A stretch of DNA of 64,000 nt. Origin: Gordonia malaquae NBRC 108250 (GTDB taxonomy: Bacteria > Actinomycetota > Actinomycetes > Mycobacteriales > Mycobacteriaceae). Shown here in pieces: positions 26,371 through 35,144 of the stretch. The translations under genes were made by a program, and so were the position numbers. The stretch is from the NCBI RefSeq assembly GCF_000344135.1, contig NZ_BAOP01000001.1, forward strand, positions 62,001 to 126,000, given 5' to 3'. The notes under the pieces were generated by a model that had not been told where the DNA came from, made no database searches, and saw only the letters and a list, made by a program, of their open reading frames with translations. Numbering within the stretch: the first letter of the stretch is position 1; every line of letters starts with the position of its first letter.

Positions 26371-27000
26371 ATGTTCACGCGAATCCAAGGTCGGACACCC
26401 GACCTCAACGTTCTCGTTCTGCCGGGAGGCACGGACTTCAGCTACCGGCCGTTCTCGCCGTGGCAGGGGTCGGCCGTGCGGATGTACCCGTTCACCGCGT
26501 CTATCCGCGCGACGTTCGGCAGCCGCGTGCGCGTCCACCAGGCGCAGTACCGCGTCTACGGCTGGAACGGCGGTCAGGCGAGCCCCATGCCGTACGCACG
26601 ACACGCTCTCGAGGTCCTGACCCGCGAGAATCCGGACGCCCCGGTCGCCGTCATCGGGCATTCGATGGGTGGTCGGATAGCCGCGCAGCTCGGCGACGAC
26701 GAGCGAGTGACCGACATCCTCGCGCTCGCACCGTGGTGGCAGTACGCCGATTGGCGGCAGATCCACGACGGCGCGCGTGTCGTCGCGGTGCACGGTGAAG
26801 CCGACACGGTCACTTACCCGGCGCGCACTGCCAAAGGCATCGCCGAGCTCGCCGACCGCGGCCTCGACGCCACCTACATCGGCGTCCCCGGAGGCGGACA
26901 TCCGATGCTCGACCACGTCGGGTTGTGGCACTCCGAGGCGCTTGCGTTCGTCCGGCACTCGCTCCAACGAGCGCGTGTCCTCGACGAGGTGACCGCGTGA
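26371..27000 (+). CDS. alpha/beta hydrolase
   Basis: 209 residues from ATG 26371, preceded by a GGGGG ribosome-binding stretch; GTG 26305 is in frame but overlaps the divergent pgm promoter. The nucleophile elbow is GHSMGG in APVAVIGHSMGGRIAAQLG, the acid is in HGEADTVTYP, and the His is in GGGHPML. Small cytosolic lipase/esterase fold without signal peptide. Its stop overlaps the start of the ABC ATPase gene (GTGA), so it is the first gene of a four-gene operon. Substrate unknown. Confidence 0.85.
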   Translation: MFTRIQGRTPDLNVLVLPGGTDFSYRPFSPWQGSAVRMYPFTASIRATFGSRVRVHQAQYRVYGWNGGQASPMPYARHALEVLTRENPDAPVAVIGHSMGGRIAAQLGDDERVTDILALAPWWQYADWRQIHDGARVVAVHGEADTVTYPARTAKGIAELADRGLDATYIGVPGGGHPMLDHVGLWHSEALAFVRHSLQRARVLDEVTA

Positions 27001-27869
27001 CTGCACAACACGGCTGGACGTCCACCGTCCCCGCCCTGACCGGACTCGGACTGGCCCGATCGTTCGGCGGACATCAGGCGGTCGCGCACGCCGACATCGC
27101 CCTCTACTCCGGCCGGATCATCGGTCTCGTCGGACCGAACGGTGCAGGAAAGACGACCCTCCTCCTGATGCTGGCGGGCCTGCTCGCCCCGGACCGCGGT
27201 GAACTCCTCCTCGCAGGCGCACCCGCTGACCCGAAGTCGCTCCGCGCTCACATCGGATGGATGCCCGACGTCTTCGGCACCTGGGAATCGTTGACGCCCC
27301 GCGAAATCCTCACCGCCTTCGGGCGCCTGCACGGCGCCGACAAGGCCACCGCCGACCGGCGCGCAGTGGAACTCCTCCACCAGGTCCACCTCGTCGAGTT
27401 CACCGACCATCCCGCATCCGGCCTTTCTCGCGGTCAGAAGCAGCGACTCGGACTGGCGCGTGCACTGGTCAACCGGCCGCAGATCATTCTGCTCGACGAG
27501 CCCGCATCGGGAATGGACCCACGCTCGCGTATCGAACTTCGATCTCAGCTCCGAGCACTGGCGGACGCAGGCGCCGCCGTCGTCATCTCCTCGCACATCC
27601 TGAGCGAGCTCGAAGAGATGGTCGACGACGTCGTGATGATGACGGGTGGCGCGACACGCGGAACACCCGCCACGGCCGCACCACGATGGCGTATCCGCCT
27701 GGTCGGGCAACCCGCCGACCAGGCGTCGTACATCGATCTCCCCGACGACGAGTCGGCCGCGAAGCACCTCGCAGGCCTCGTCGCACAAGGCACGCCGATC
27801 GCCGATTTCAGTCGTGTCACCAGCGGTCTCGAACAGGCCTACCTCGACCTCGACGCCGACAGGACCTGA
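26997..27869 (+). CDS. ABC transporter ATP-binding protein
   Basis: 290 residues. Walker A GPNGAGKTT, Q-loop before LTPREILTAFG, signature LSRGQKQRLG (Arg for the usual Gly after Ser), Walker B QIILLDEP, and switch His in ISSHILSELEEM. It resembles the CcmA/NatA class that drives simple two-gene exporters. It starts in a 4-base overlap with the hydrolase gene and is followed 4 bases later by its permease. Confidence 0.92.
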   Translation: MTAQHGWTSTVPALTGLGLARSFGGHQAVAHADIALYSGRIIGLVGPNGAGKTTLLLMLAGLLAPDRGELLLAGAPADPKSLRAHIGWMPDVFGTWESLTPREILTAFGRLHGADKATADRRAVELLHQVHLVEFTDHPASGLSRGQKQRLGLARALVNRPQIILLDEPASGMDPRSRIELRSQLRALADAGAAVVISSHILSELEEMVDDVVMMTGGATRGTPATAAPRWRIRLVGQPADQASYIDLPDDESAAKHLAGLVAQGTPIADFSRVTSGLEQAYLDLDADRT

Positions 27870-27872
27870 CCC

Positions 27873-28931
27873 ATGAACCTGCAGGCAGTTCTCACCCTCG
27901 CCGGACTCGAAGTCCGTCAACGCATCCGCTCGACCCGCTGGCAGATCACCGCCGGGATCCTCTTTCTGCTCGTCAGCATGTTCATCCTCGGTTCGCTGTA
28001 CCTCGTGGTCGGGATCGCGGGCGCCACCTATCGCGACTGGTCGAGGAACCTCCTCGACATCACGCTCGGCATCGTGTTGTTCCTCGGCGTCGCGGCAGCG
28101 CCGACCTTGAGCGCCACCTCGATCAACGGCGACCGTAGGGACGCGACGCTCGCTCTGGTCCAGGCCACCCCGATCTCCTCGTGGGACATCGCGATCGGCA
28201 AACTCATCGGGTCGTGGCTCGCCTCACTCGCCCTGATCGGCGTGGCTCTCCCCTATCTCCTGTGGGGTATCGCGACGAGTCGCACCTCGCTCGTGTTCGG
28301 TGTCCTCGCCGTGATCGTGACCGCGTTGATCATGCTCGGCTACTGCGCCATCGGGCTCGGCTTCTCCTCACTGACCAACCGCCCGGCTGCGTCGGCGATG
28401 CTGACCCAGGCCACCGTGCTGTTCCTGCTCATCGGCCTGCCGATCGGCTTCGGCTTCACCTATCCGCTCGTCGCGCAGGACCACCGCGTGGCGGTCACGC
28501 ACTACGACTACACCTCGTCGTCGGTTCCCTCGAGCTGCACTCTCGTGATGAAGGACAAGGAGTTCCACCACACCGAGTACACGTGGTGGATGCTCGCACC
28601 GAACCCCCTGCTCATCGTCAGCGATACCGTTGCGGGCGGCATCAGCGACTTCGACGACGGATCGAACGCCGGAGGGGCCGGATTCTTCTCGTACCTGTTG
28701 TCCGCGGCGAGGACCGGGCCAGAGGTGGCCGACGAGAAGTGCAGAGACCGTCAGGTGCACTCCTCCGGCCCATTGGACGACGACGAGGACTGGTCGGCCC
28801 AGAACGTCGGCCGCAGCTGGTACATCGGACTGGCCATGACGCTGGCCATCGGCGGTTTCGGCCTGTGGGTGGCCGCCCGCCGTCTCCGCGTACCGGCGGG
28901 GAAGCTCGCGCGAGGGGTGCGTGTCGCATGA
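27873..28931 (+). CDS. ABC-2-type permease
   Basis: 352 residues with six predicted membrane helices: one near 25-50, a group of four between about 65 and 205, and one at about 310-330. A large extracytoplasmic loop of about 100 residues (YDYTSSSVPSS to the NVGRSWY segment) contains two Cys residues. The phrase INGDRRDATLALVQATPIS is typical of ABC-2 subunits. It pairs with the ATPase just upstream; the exported substrate is unknown. Confidence 0.87.
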   Translation: MNLQAVLTLAGLEVRQRIRSTRWQITAGILFLLVSMFILGSLYLVVGIAGATYRDWSRNLLDITLGIVLFLGVAAAPTLSATSINGDRRDATLALVQATPISSWDIAIGKLIGSWLASLALIGVALPYLLWGIATSRTSLVFGVLAVIVTALIMLGYCAIGLGFSSLTNRPAASAMLTQATVLFLLIGLPIGFGFTYPLVAQDHRVAVTHYDYTSSSVPSSCTLVMKDKEFHHTEYTWWMLAPNPLLIVSDTVAGGISDFDDGSNAGGAGFFSYLLSAARTGPEVADEKCRDRQVHSSGPLDDDEDWSAQNVGRSWYIGLAMTLAIGGFGLWVAARRLRVPAGKLARGVRVA

Positions 28932-29272
28932 GTGTGACCGTCGCCCGCGTCTACGATCCCCCGACCGCCGACCGGGTGTTCGTCGATCGACTCTGGCCAC
29001 GCGGCATCCGGAAGGACGACCCGCGCATCGGCCGGTGGTGCAAGGACGTCGCCCCGTCGAACGAACTGCGCAGTTGGTACCACGCCAACCGCGACCAGTA
29101 CGAGGTGTTCGCGGCGCGCTACCGCGAGGAACTGACCGGCGGTCCGGCGGCCTCAGCGTTGGGCGAGTTGCGAGAACTCGCATCCGCCGGCGACGTCGAG
29201 ATCGCCACCGCGGCGAAAGACGTGGAGCACAGTCACGTTCCGGTGATCGTCGCCGCGCTCAGGAGTTCATGA
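28928..29272 (+). CDS. DUF488 family protein (YeaO-like)
   Basis: 114 residues with the family signature VFVDRLWPRGIRKDD at 17-31, WCKDVAPSNELRSWY and the ending TAAKDVEHSHVPVI. The ATG overlaps the permease stop by 4 bases, so it is the last gene of the hydrolase-ABC operon. The family's biochemical role is not settled. Its last 40 bases overlap the convergent TetR gene. Confidence 0.88.
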   Translation: MSVTVARVYDPPTADRVFVDRLWPRGIRKDDPRIGRWCKDVAPSNELRSWYHANRDQYEVFAARYREELTGGPAASALGELRELASAGDVEIATAAKDVEHSHVPVIVAALRSS

Positions 29273-29850
29273 GCGTTCACCCCGAGTAGCGCGCCGCACG
29301 CCTGACCCACTTTGACCGCATCCGGCTCCTCACCGGTGATGACATTCGCGTAGACGAACGTCTCGGTGATCCGGACCAGGATCAGCGCCAGGTCAGGAGT
29401 CGGAAGCGGGGGTGTGAGGCGGCCTGCGGCCACTTCGTCGTCGATCACCTCGGTGATCCGCTCGACGATCCTGGGTTGCACTCCCCCGGCCTGTGTCGTC
29501 ATGACGCGCAGCGCACGTTCGGGTTCACGGCTGAAGAACAGTCGGATGTGATCGGCGGTGTTCGCGAGTGTCGCGAACTCGACCATCAACGACGTGATCC
29601 GTGCCGCGCCTTCGCCGCGCGACCGGCGGATCGCCGCCTCCATCGTGCGCGACGTCAGACCCCAGATCACTTCTCCGAGCAGACCGTCTCTGCCGTGAAA
29701 GCGCCGGTAGACGGTGCTGCGGTTGACGCCGGCCTCGGTCGCGAGTTCGCCGACCTCGATGCGTTCACCTGCGATGAATGCCCTCGTGGCAAGTGCCACC
29801 ACATCGTTGGACGTCACCCGACCGGCCTCACATTCCATCGTCTGCACCAT
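29233..29850 (-). CDS. TetR-family regulator (QsdR-like), divergent from acyl-CoA ligase
   Basis: 205 residues. HTH: IEVGELATEAGVNRSTVYRRFHGRDGLLGEVI; the C-terminal part resembles the QsdR TetR class. The start at 29850 lies inside an inverted repeat, CACCATT-N7-AATGGTG (29845-29865), a candidate autoregulatory site. A second inverted repeat, AAGTGA-agccgc-TCACTT at 29905-29922, lies between it and the divergent acyl-CoA ligase gene. Acyl-CoA or lactone ligands are plausible by neighbour only. Confidence 0.83.
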   Translation of the reverse strand: MVQTMECEAGRVTSNDVVALATRAFIAGERIEVGELATEAGVNRSTVYRRFHGRDGLLGEVIWGLTSRTMEAAIRRSRGEGAARITSLMVEFATLANTADHIRLFFSREPERALRVMTTQAGGVQPRIVERITEVIDDEVAAGRLTPPLPTPDLALILVRITETFVYANVITGEEPDAVKVGQACGALLGVNAHELLSAATITGT

Positions 29851-29922
29851 TTCTCAGGAATGGTGCGCGGTTTCTGGTCTAATGTTGCAAACTAGCCGAT
29901 GGAGAAGTGAAGCCGCTCACTT
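29845..29922. promoter_or_regulatory. divergent promoter region with two inverted repeats
   Basis: CACCATT-TCTCAGG-AATGGTG (29845-29865) overlaps the TetR start codon, and AAGTGA-AGCCGC-TCACTT (29905-29922) lies 55 bases before the ligase start. Either could be the operator of the TetR protein. Confidence 0.45.
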
Positions 29923-29976
29923 TCCGGCGAACCTATGGTCCGGTCCATCCGGACGGCGCGAATGAAGGAGACTCTC

Positions 29977-31623
29977 TTGATCCAGACCACGATGCAACGC
30001 GGAGCACTGACGATTCCGAGCCTCGTCGAGTACAGCCGCCGCATGTTCCCGGAAGCGTCGATCCAGACGTGGACCGGCGAGTCGCTGCGCTCCCAGTCGT
30101 TCGCCGAGATCGCCGACACCGGCGCTCAGATCGCGCACGCCCTGACCAAGCTCGGTGTGGAGCGCGGCGACCGCGTCGCCACTTTCATGTGGAACAACAA
30201 CGAACACCAGGCGATCTACGCGGGCGTCCCGTCGATGGGTGCGGTCCTGCACACCCTGAACCTGCGTCTGTCCCCCGAGCAGGCCGTCTTCATCATCAAT
30301 CACGCCGACGACAAGGTGATCTTCGTCGACGCCACCGTCGCACCGATGCTCGCCGCGTACCTGCCCGGCACCCCGAAAGTGCAGCACGTCGTGGTCGTCA
30401 ACGGTCCCGCCGACTCCATCACAGCACCCGAGGGCATCACCGTCCACCAGTTCGACGAACTGATCGCAGGCGAACCGACCACCTTCGAATGGCCGGACAT
30501 CGACGAGAACGACGCCGCCGTCATGTGTTACACCTCGGGCACCACCGGCGACCCGAAGGGCGTCGTCTACTCCCACCGCAGCATCTACCTGCACTCGCTG
30601 ATCGTCACCACGACGATGGGCATGCGTCTGTCGAACGCCGACAAGATGCTGGCGATCGTCCCGATGTTCCACGTGATGTCGTGGGGTCTGCCCTACGCAG
30701 CCATGATGTGCGGCGCGACGCTGATCATGCCCGACCGCTTCCTGCAGCCCGAGCCGCTGCTGCAGATCATGGATGCCGCGAAGCCGACCCTGGCCGCTGC
30801 CGTCCCCACGATCTGGGCCGGCGTCTCGGCGATGCTCGACGCGAAGCCGCAGGACATCAGCCATCTCCGCGAGGTCGTCGTGGGCGGTGCGACCGTGCCG
30901 CCGTCGATGATCAAGAAGTTCGACAGTTACGGCGTCACCATCATCCACGCGTGGGGCATGACCGAGACGTCGCCGCTGGGCACCGTCGCCCGTCCCCCGG
31001 TGAGCGCCACCGAGGAGAACGAGTTCGCATACCGCGTCACCCAGGGCCGCTTCCCGTCGCCCGTCGCCGCCCGCCTCATCGGCGACGACGGCACCGAGCA
31101 GCCGTGGGACGGCGAGTCCGCGGGTGAACTCGAGGTCTCGGGCCCGTGGATCACCGGCGCCTACTACGACCCGGCAGGCAACGTCACCGACGAGTCGAAG
31201 TTCAACAACGGCTGGCTGCGCACCGGCGACGTCGCGACCGTCACTCCCGACGGCTTCATGACGATCGTCGACCGCGCGAAGGACATGATCAAGACAGGCG
31301 GCGAGTGGATCTCGTCGGTGGAGCTCGAGAGCATCATCGCGTCGAACCCGACGATCGTCGAGGCCACCGTCGTCGGTGTGCCCGACGCGAAGTGGGACGA
31401 GCGCCCGTTCGTCCTGGCGGTCGTCCGCTCCGAGGAGGACGCCGACATCGACGCGCAGCGCAAGTACCTCGAAGATCTGGTTCCGAAGTGGCAGATCCCC
31501 GAGCGCTGGTCGTTCGTCACCGAGGTCCCCAAGACCTCGGTCGGCAAGTTCGACAAGAAGCGCGTCCGCAAGGAGTACGCCGACGGCGACTACACCGTGC
31601 TCGGCGAACCCGACAACGGCTGA
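29977..31623 (+). CDS. acyl-CoA ligase (FadD-type)
   Basis: 548 residues from TTG 29977, chosen because AAGGAG lies 6 bases upstream; ATG 29992 would be too far from any ribosome-binding site. Adenylation motifs: YTSGTTGDPKGV (P-loop), the gate motif IVPMFHVMSWGLPY, HAWGMTETSPLG, WLRTGDVATV, and the catalytic lysine in PKTSVGKFDKK. It activates medium- or long-chain fatty acids (CoA thioesters via acyl-AMP). Closest in look to the long-chain FadD group of mycobacteria. Likely controlled by the divergent TetR gene. Confidence 0.9.
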   Translation: MIQTTMQRGALTIPSLVEYSRRMFPEASIQTWTGESLRSQSFAEIADTGAQIAHALTKLGVERGDRVATFMWNNNEHQAIYAGVPSMGAVLHTLNLRLSPEQAVFIINHADDKVIFVDATVAPMLAAYLPGTPKVQHVVVVNGPADSITAPEGITVHQFDELIAGEPTTFEWPDIDENDAAVMCYTSGTTGDPKGVVYSHRSIYLHSLIVTTTMGMRLSNADKMLAIVPMFHVMSWGLPYAAMMCGATLIMPDRFLQPEPLLQIMDAAKPTLAAAVPTIWAGVSAMLDAKPQDISHLREVVVGGATVPPSMIKKFDSYGVTIIHAWGMTETSPLGTVARPPVSATEENEFAYRVTQGRFPSPVAARLIGDDGTEQPWDGESAGELEVSGPWITGAYYDPAGNVTDESKFNNGWLRTGDVATVTPDGFMTIVDRAKDMIKTGGEWISSVELESIIASNPTIVEATVVGVPDAKWDERPFVLAVVRSEEDADIDAQRKYLEDLVPKWQIPERWSFVTEVPKTSVGKFDKKRVRKEYADGDYTVLGEPDNG

Positions 31624-31641
31624 GACCCGTCCTCAGGTTGA

Positions 31642-31670
31642 CGTTGTAGCGTGAATCCTGCGGTACAACG
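31642..31670 (+). promoter_or_regulatory. inverted repeat in promoter of microprotein gene 1
   Basis: CGTTGTA-N15-TACAACG lies 21 bases before the start codon, next to a TTGACG -35-like element at 31639-31644. Candidate operator; the regulator is unknown. Confidence 0.4.
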
Positions 31671-31691
31671 CTCAATCGAGAGGAGAACCTC

Positions 31692-31778
31692 ATGTTCGAT
31701 CAGGCTCTGTGGGATGCGATCAACAGCCACGACGGGCTGCTCGGCGTCCTGACGCTGATCTTCTCCGGCGTCAAGTAA
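31692..31778 (+). CDS. 28-aa microprotein, copy 1 (MFDQ...FSGV family)
   Basis: Too short for routine gene callers but well supported. ATG is preceded by GAGAGGAGAACCTC and the frame ends in TAA 28 codons later. It starts MFDQALWDAI and ends LTLIFSGVK. A second gene at 35145 encodes a paralogue of exactly the same length: 14 of 28 residues are identical (M1 F2 D3 Q4 L6 W7 I10 L17 L20 T21 F24 S25 G26 V27). It has its own terminator hairpin just downstream. Hydrophobic residues spaced 3-4 apart predict one amphipathic helix; there is no signal peptide. Function unknown. Confidence 0.72.
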   Translation: MFDQALWDAINSHDGLLGVLTLIFSGVK

Positions 31779-31996
31779 CGACCACGATTCACTGCTCCCC
31801 GGGAGTTGGACTGACACCAGTTCGCTCCCGGGGAGTTGTCGTATCCGTGGGAACGACTTGAGCCGAAGCCTGACGGCTGCGCCGCGTTCGTCTGTCGTTC
31901 AATCGGACGAAACCATCGCGTGAACCGGCATGCCTAACGTCACCGGAGTATCCGCCAGCCCATAGCGGACCCAGCACTCTGAGTGAAGGCATCTTC
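31779..31996 (+). other. terminator and promoter region before PhoX
   Basis: Holds the terminator of microprotein 1 (31795-31835) and then about 160 bases that must contain the phosphatase promoter. I could not fix a promoter or a convincing PHO-box repeat. Confidence 0.4.
31795..31835 (+). terminator. terminator of microprotein gene 1
   Basis: An 11-base perfect stem CTCCCCGGGAG / CTCCCGGGGAG with an inner ACTG/CAGT stem, followed by TTGTCG. It begins 16 bases after the microprotein stop codon. Confidence 0.7.
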
Positions 31997-34015
31997 ATGC
32001 GTATCCCGTTGCAGTTGTTCACCATCGGCGGAGCGGACGTCGGCCGTTCGGCCCGGTCGCGCACCACCTGCAAGTACAAGTGCGGCGAGGCGTGCTGGCA
32101 CGAGCCCGGCAACAAGAGCGACAACCCCTACTTCCGAGACGTCGCCCGCACCGCACTGTCGCGTCGCACTGTGCTGCGCGGCACCGTGGGCGCCGTCGTC
32201 GCGGTCGGCGCCACGTCGATGCTCGCCGCGTGCGGCGACGACGGCGGCAGCACAGCGTCGAGCGGCCCCCTCGAAGGCATGCGCTTCGACCCCGTCATGC
32301 CGAACACCGACGACGCCCTCCGCATCCCGAAGGGGTACCAGCAGAAGGTCGTCATCCGGTGGGGCGACCCCGTGCTGCCCGGAGCCCCGGAGTTCAACTT
32401 CGACGAGCAGACTCCCGAGGCGCAGGCCAAACAGTTCGGCTTCAACAACGACTTCGCCGGCCTCATCCCCATCGCCGGGGAAAAGGACAAATACTACCTA
32501 GTGGTCAACCAGGAGTACACGACCGAGCAGTTCATGTTCCGCGGCTACAAGGAGAAGGAGCCGACCGAACAGCAGGCGCGGATCTCGATGGCCGCGCACG
32601 GCATCACGGTCCTCGAAGTCGCCGGCTCGTCGAAGGACGGCTCCCTGACTCCCGTCATCGGACCCCGCAACCGTCGCATCACCGCCGACACCCCGTTCCG
32701 ACTCACCGGTCCGGCCGCAGGCACGGACCTGGTCAAGTCCAAAGCCGACACCGCGGGCACGACGATCCACGGCACCATCGCCAACTGCTCGGGCGGCATC
32801 ACCCCGTGGGGCACCATGCTGTCCGGCGAAGAGAACTTCCCCGACTACTTCTCAGGTTTCGGGAAGGTGACCGACAAGACTGCGTCCGAACGTCTCGACC
32901 GGTACGGCTTCGAGGACGACGCCGACTACCACCAGTGGAGTCGATACGAGTCGCGCTTCGACCTCGATAAGGACCCCAACGAGGCCAATCGTTTCGGATA
33001 CGTCGTCGAGGTCGACCCCACCGACCCGAAGTCGACTCCGCTCAAGCACTCCGCGCTCGGTCGCCTCAAGCACGAGTCGGCGAACATCCACGTCACCGCC
33101 GACGGCACAGTCGTCGCTTACACCGGAGACGACGAGCGCTTCGAGTACATCTACAAGTTCGTGTCCAGCCGCAAGATCAAGGACGGCGACCTCCGCCACA
33201 ACATGGGCATCCTCACCGAAGGCACCTTGTACGTGGCCGAGTTCAGCAGCGAGAAGCCGGTCTCGGTCGACGATGCGGCCGGTTCCGGTCGCTGGCACAA
33301 GCTGATGACCGTCGCCTCCGACGGCTCCGCGACCTCGCACATCAAGGGCATGACGGCCGCCGAGGTCGCCGTGTTCACCCGACTGGCCGCCGACAAGGCG
33401 GGCGCCACCAAGATGGACCGCCCTGAGGACATCGAGCCGCACCCGACCAACGGCAAGGTGTACTGCGCGCTCACCAACAACACCAAACGCGGCGTCGACG
33501 GCAAGCCCGGTCCCGATGCAGTGAATCCGCGCAACGAGAACAAGAATGGTCAGATCCTCGAGATGACCGACGATCACGCCGGAGAGACCTTCACCTGGGA
33601 CCTGCTCCTCGTCTGCGGCGACCCCAACGAGGCAGACACCTACTACGGCGGGTTCGACAAGACCCAGGTCAGCCCGATCTCCTGCCCGGACAATGTCGCG
33701 TTCGATCCTCACGGCAACCTGTGGATCTCCACCGACGGCAACGCCCTCGACAGCAATGACGGCCTGTTCGCCGTCGCCCTCGAAGGCGACCGTCGCGGCG
33801 AGACCAAACAGTTCCTCACCGTGCCGCGCGCCGCCGAGACATGCGGTCCGATCATCGGCGACAAACGTGTGATCGTCTGCGTCCAGCATCCCGGCGAGGA
33901 GGACGATCACTCGGCGGACAAGCCGTTCTCGCACTGGCCGGACGGCGGCGACTCGCAACCGCGTCCGGCAGTCGTCGCGGTGTGGCGTGACGGCTACGGT
34001 CCGATCGGCGGCTGA
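31997..34015 (+). CDS. phoX: PhoX-type alkaline phosphatase (DUF839), Tat lipoprotein
   Basis: 672 residues. The N-terminus carries a Cys cluster (C25, C29, C33 in TCKYKCGEACWHE) found in actinobacterial members, then a twin-arginine signal SRRTVLRG (R56-R57) with lipobox LAAC (C79), so it is exported folded and lipid-anchored. The catalytic half shows the PhoX hallmarks NCSGGITPWGTMLSGEENF, RLKHESANI, the RPEDIEPHP motif, and ISCPDNVAFDPHGNLWISTDG. PhoX enzymes use Ca/Fe cofactors to release phosphate from organic esters. ATG 31997 follows GAAGG. Confidence 0.92.
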   Translation: MRIPLQLFTIGGADVGRSARSRTTCKYKCGEACWHEPGNKSDNPYFRDVARTALSRRTVLRGTVGAVVAVGATSMLAACGDDGGSTASSGPLEGMRFDPVMPNTDDALRIPKGYQQKVVIRWGDPVLPGAPEFNFDEQTPEAQAKQFGFNNDFAGLIPIAGEKDKYYLVVNQEYTTEQFMFRGYKEKEPTEQQARISMAAHGITVLEVAGSSKDGSLTPVIGPRNRRITADTPFRLTGPAAGTDLVKSKADTAGTTIHGTIANCSGGITPWGTMLSGEENFPDYFSGFGKVTDKTASERLDRYGFEDDADYHQWSRYESRFDLDKDPNEANRFGYVVEVDPTDPKSTPLKHSALGRLKHESANIHVTADGTVVAYTGDDERFEYIYKFVSSRKIKDGDLRHNMGILTEGTLYVAEFSSEKPVSVDDAAGSGRWHKLMTVASDGSATSHIKGMTAAEVAVFTRLAADKAGATKMDRPEDIEPHPTNGKVYCALTNNTKRGVDGKPGPDAVNPRNENKNGQILEMTDDHAGETFTWDLLLVCGDPNEADTYYGGFDKTQVSPISCPDNVAFDPHGNLWISTDGNALDSNDGLFAVALEGDRRGETKQFLTVPRAAETCGPIIGDKRVIVCVQHPGEEDDHSADKPFSHWPDGGDSQPRPAVVAVWRDGYGPIGG

Positions 34016-34058
34016 CCAGGGGTCTGATGCACCCGAGTCCGCAGACTAAGCTCACACT

Positions 34059-35084
34059 GTGAGCCGCAGGAAGAAACTGACGCTGGCGGCGATCGGCACC
34101 ATCGTGGCGCTGGTCCTCGGCGTCACCGTGTGGGTGCTCGTGGCGAACGACTTCAAGTTCCACGAGGAGCGCGTCACCATCCAGGGTCCGCGTGGTGAGC
34201 TGCACGGTGTCCTCGCCCGACCAGCGGCGTCGAGCGGCCCATCCGGGCTGGTAGTGTTCGTGCACGGTGACGGCCCTGCCAATGCGAGCCGCGACGACGC
34301 CTACAAGCCACTGTGGGACGCCTTCGCGAAGGCGGGTTTCGCCAGCCTCTCGTGGGACAAGCCCGGCGTCGACGGCGCCCCCGGCGACTGGCTCGATCAG
34401 TCGATGCAGGATCGGGCCGCCGAGGTCGACGCGGCGATCGCTTGGGCGCACACACGCGACGACATCGACACCACGCGTATCGGAGCGTGGGGCGTCAGCC
34501 AGGCGGGTTGGGTGCTCCCCGAAGTGGCCCGAGCACGGCCGGATCTACGGTTCATGATCCTCGTGGGCCCAGCCATCAACTGGCTGCGCCAGGGCGAGTT
34601 CAACCTGCGCGCAGACCTCGCCGCGGCGGGAGCGTCTCCCGACCGCGTGGCGTCCGAATTGGGGCGTCGCGCCCGCCAGATCCAGCTCTTGAAGGCGGGA
34701 GCCGACTACGCGACGTACCGCGCGTCCGGGGTGGACCCCGATCCGATGACCGCCGAACGGTGGGGCTTCGTCTCGCGGAACTTCCGTTCGGACTCCACCG
34801 CCGACATCGCACGCATCTCGATCCCGACGCTGCTGATCCTCGGCGGTCGTGACCGGAACGTCGACGTCGCCGAGACCGAGCGCGTCTACCGGGCGACGAT
34901 GCCGCCGAACACGTTGACCGTCAAGGACTTTCCTGACGGAACCCACAGCATGACGCGCAACGACATCGAGTACAACCCCGACGATCTGCGAGCCGTCGGA
35001 CGCACGATCTTCGCCCCGAGGTCTATTTACGTGCCGGGTTACCTGGACGCACTCCGAGTGTTCGCCAAGCGGCAGGCGGGATGA
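34059..35084 (+). CDS. membrane-anchored alpha/beta hydrolase
   Basis: 341 residues from GTG 34059. One N-terminal anchor (LTLAAIGTIVALVLGVTVWVLVA, after RRKK) exports the catalytic domain. Oxyanion region FVHGDGPANASRDD, nucleophile elbow GVSQAGW (Ser in G-x-S-x-A-G), acid in ILGGRDRNVD, His in PDGTHSM. It resembles prolyl-oligopeptidase-like or dienelactone-hydrolase-like enzymes. Its stop lies inside the inverted repeat that precedes microprotein 2. Confidence 0.86.
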   Translation: MSRRKKLTLAAIGTIVALVLGVTVWVLVANDFKFHEERVTIQGPRGELHGVLARPAASSGPSGLVVFVHGDGPANASRDDAYKPLWDAFAKAGFASLSWDKPGVDGAPGDWLDQSMQDRAAEVDAAIAWAHTRDDIDTTRIGAWGVSQAGWVLPEVARARPDLRFMILVGPAINWLRQGEFNLRADLAAAGASPDRVASELGRRARQIQLLKAGADYATYRASGVDPDPMTAERWGFVSRNFRSDSTADIARISIPTLLILGGRDRNVDVAETERVYRATMPPNTLTVKDFPDGTHSMTRNDIEYNPDDLRAVGRTIFAPRSIYVPGYLDALRVFAKRQAG

Positions 35085-35110
35085 CACCGACGTGATTTAC
35101 TGTGTCATCC
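35079..35110 (+). promoter_or_regulatory. inverted repeat before microprotein gene 2
   Basis: GGATGACAC-N14-GTGTCATCC, 9-base perfect arms, overlapping the hydrolase stop and ending 35 bases before the microprotein start codon. It could terminate the hydrolase transcript or act as an operator. Confidence 0.5.
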
Positions 35111-35144
35111 GAATGATTCACCCAGACTAGGTAAAGAGGTCTTC

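Noticed and set aside
31836..31996. PHO box upstream of the phosphatase
   Set aside because: GTTCA-like words occur but not as properly spaced direct repeats; too weak to call.
31997..32120. Cys cluster in the PhoX N-terminus as a novel metal site
   Set aside because: I recall the same C-x3-C-x3-C block in other actinobacterial PhoX proteins, so it is a family trait.
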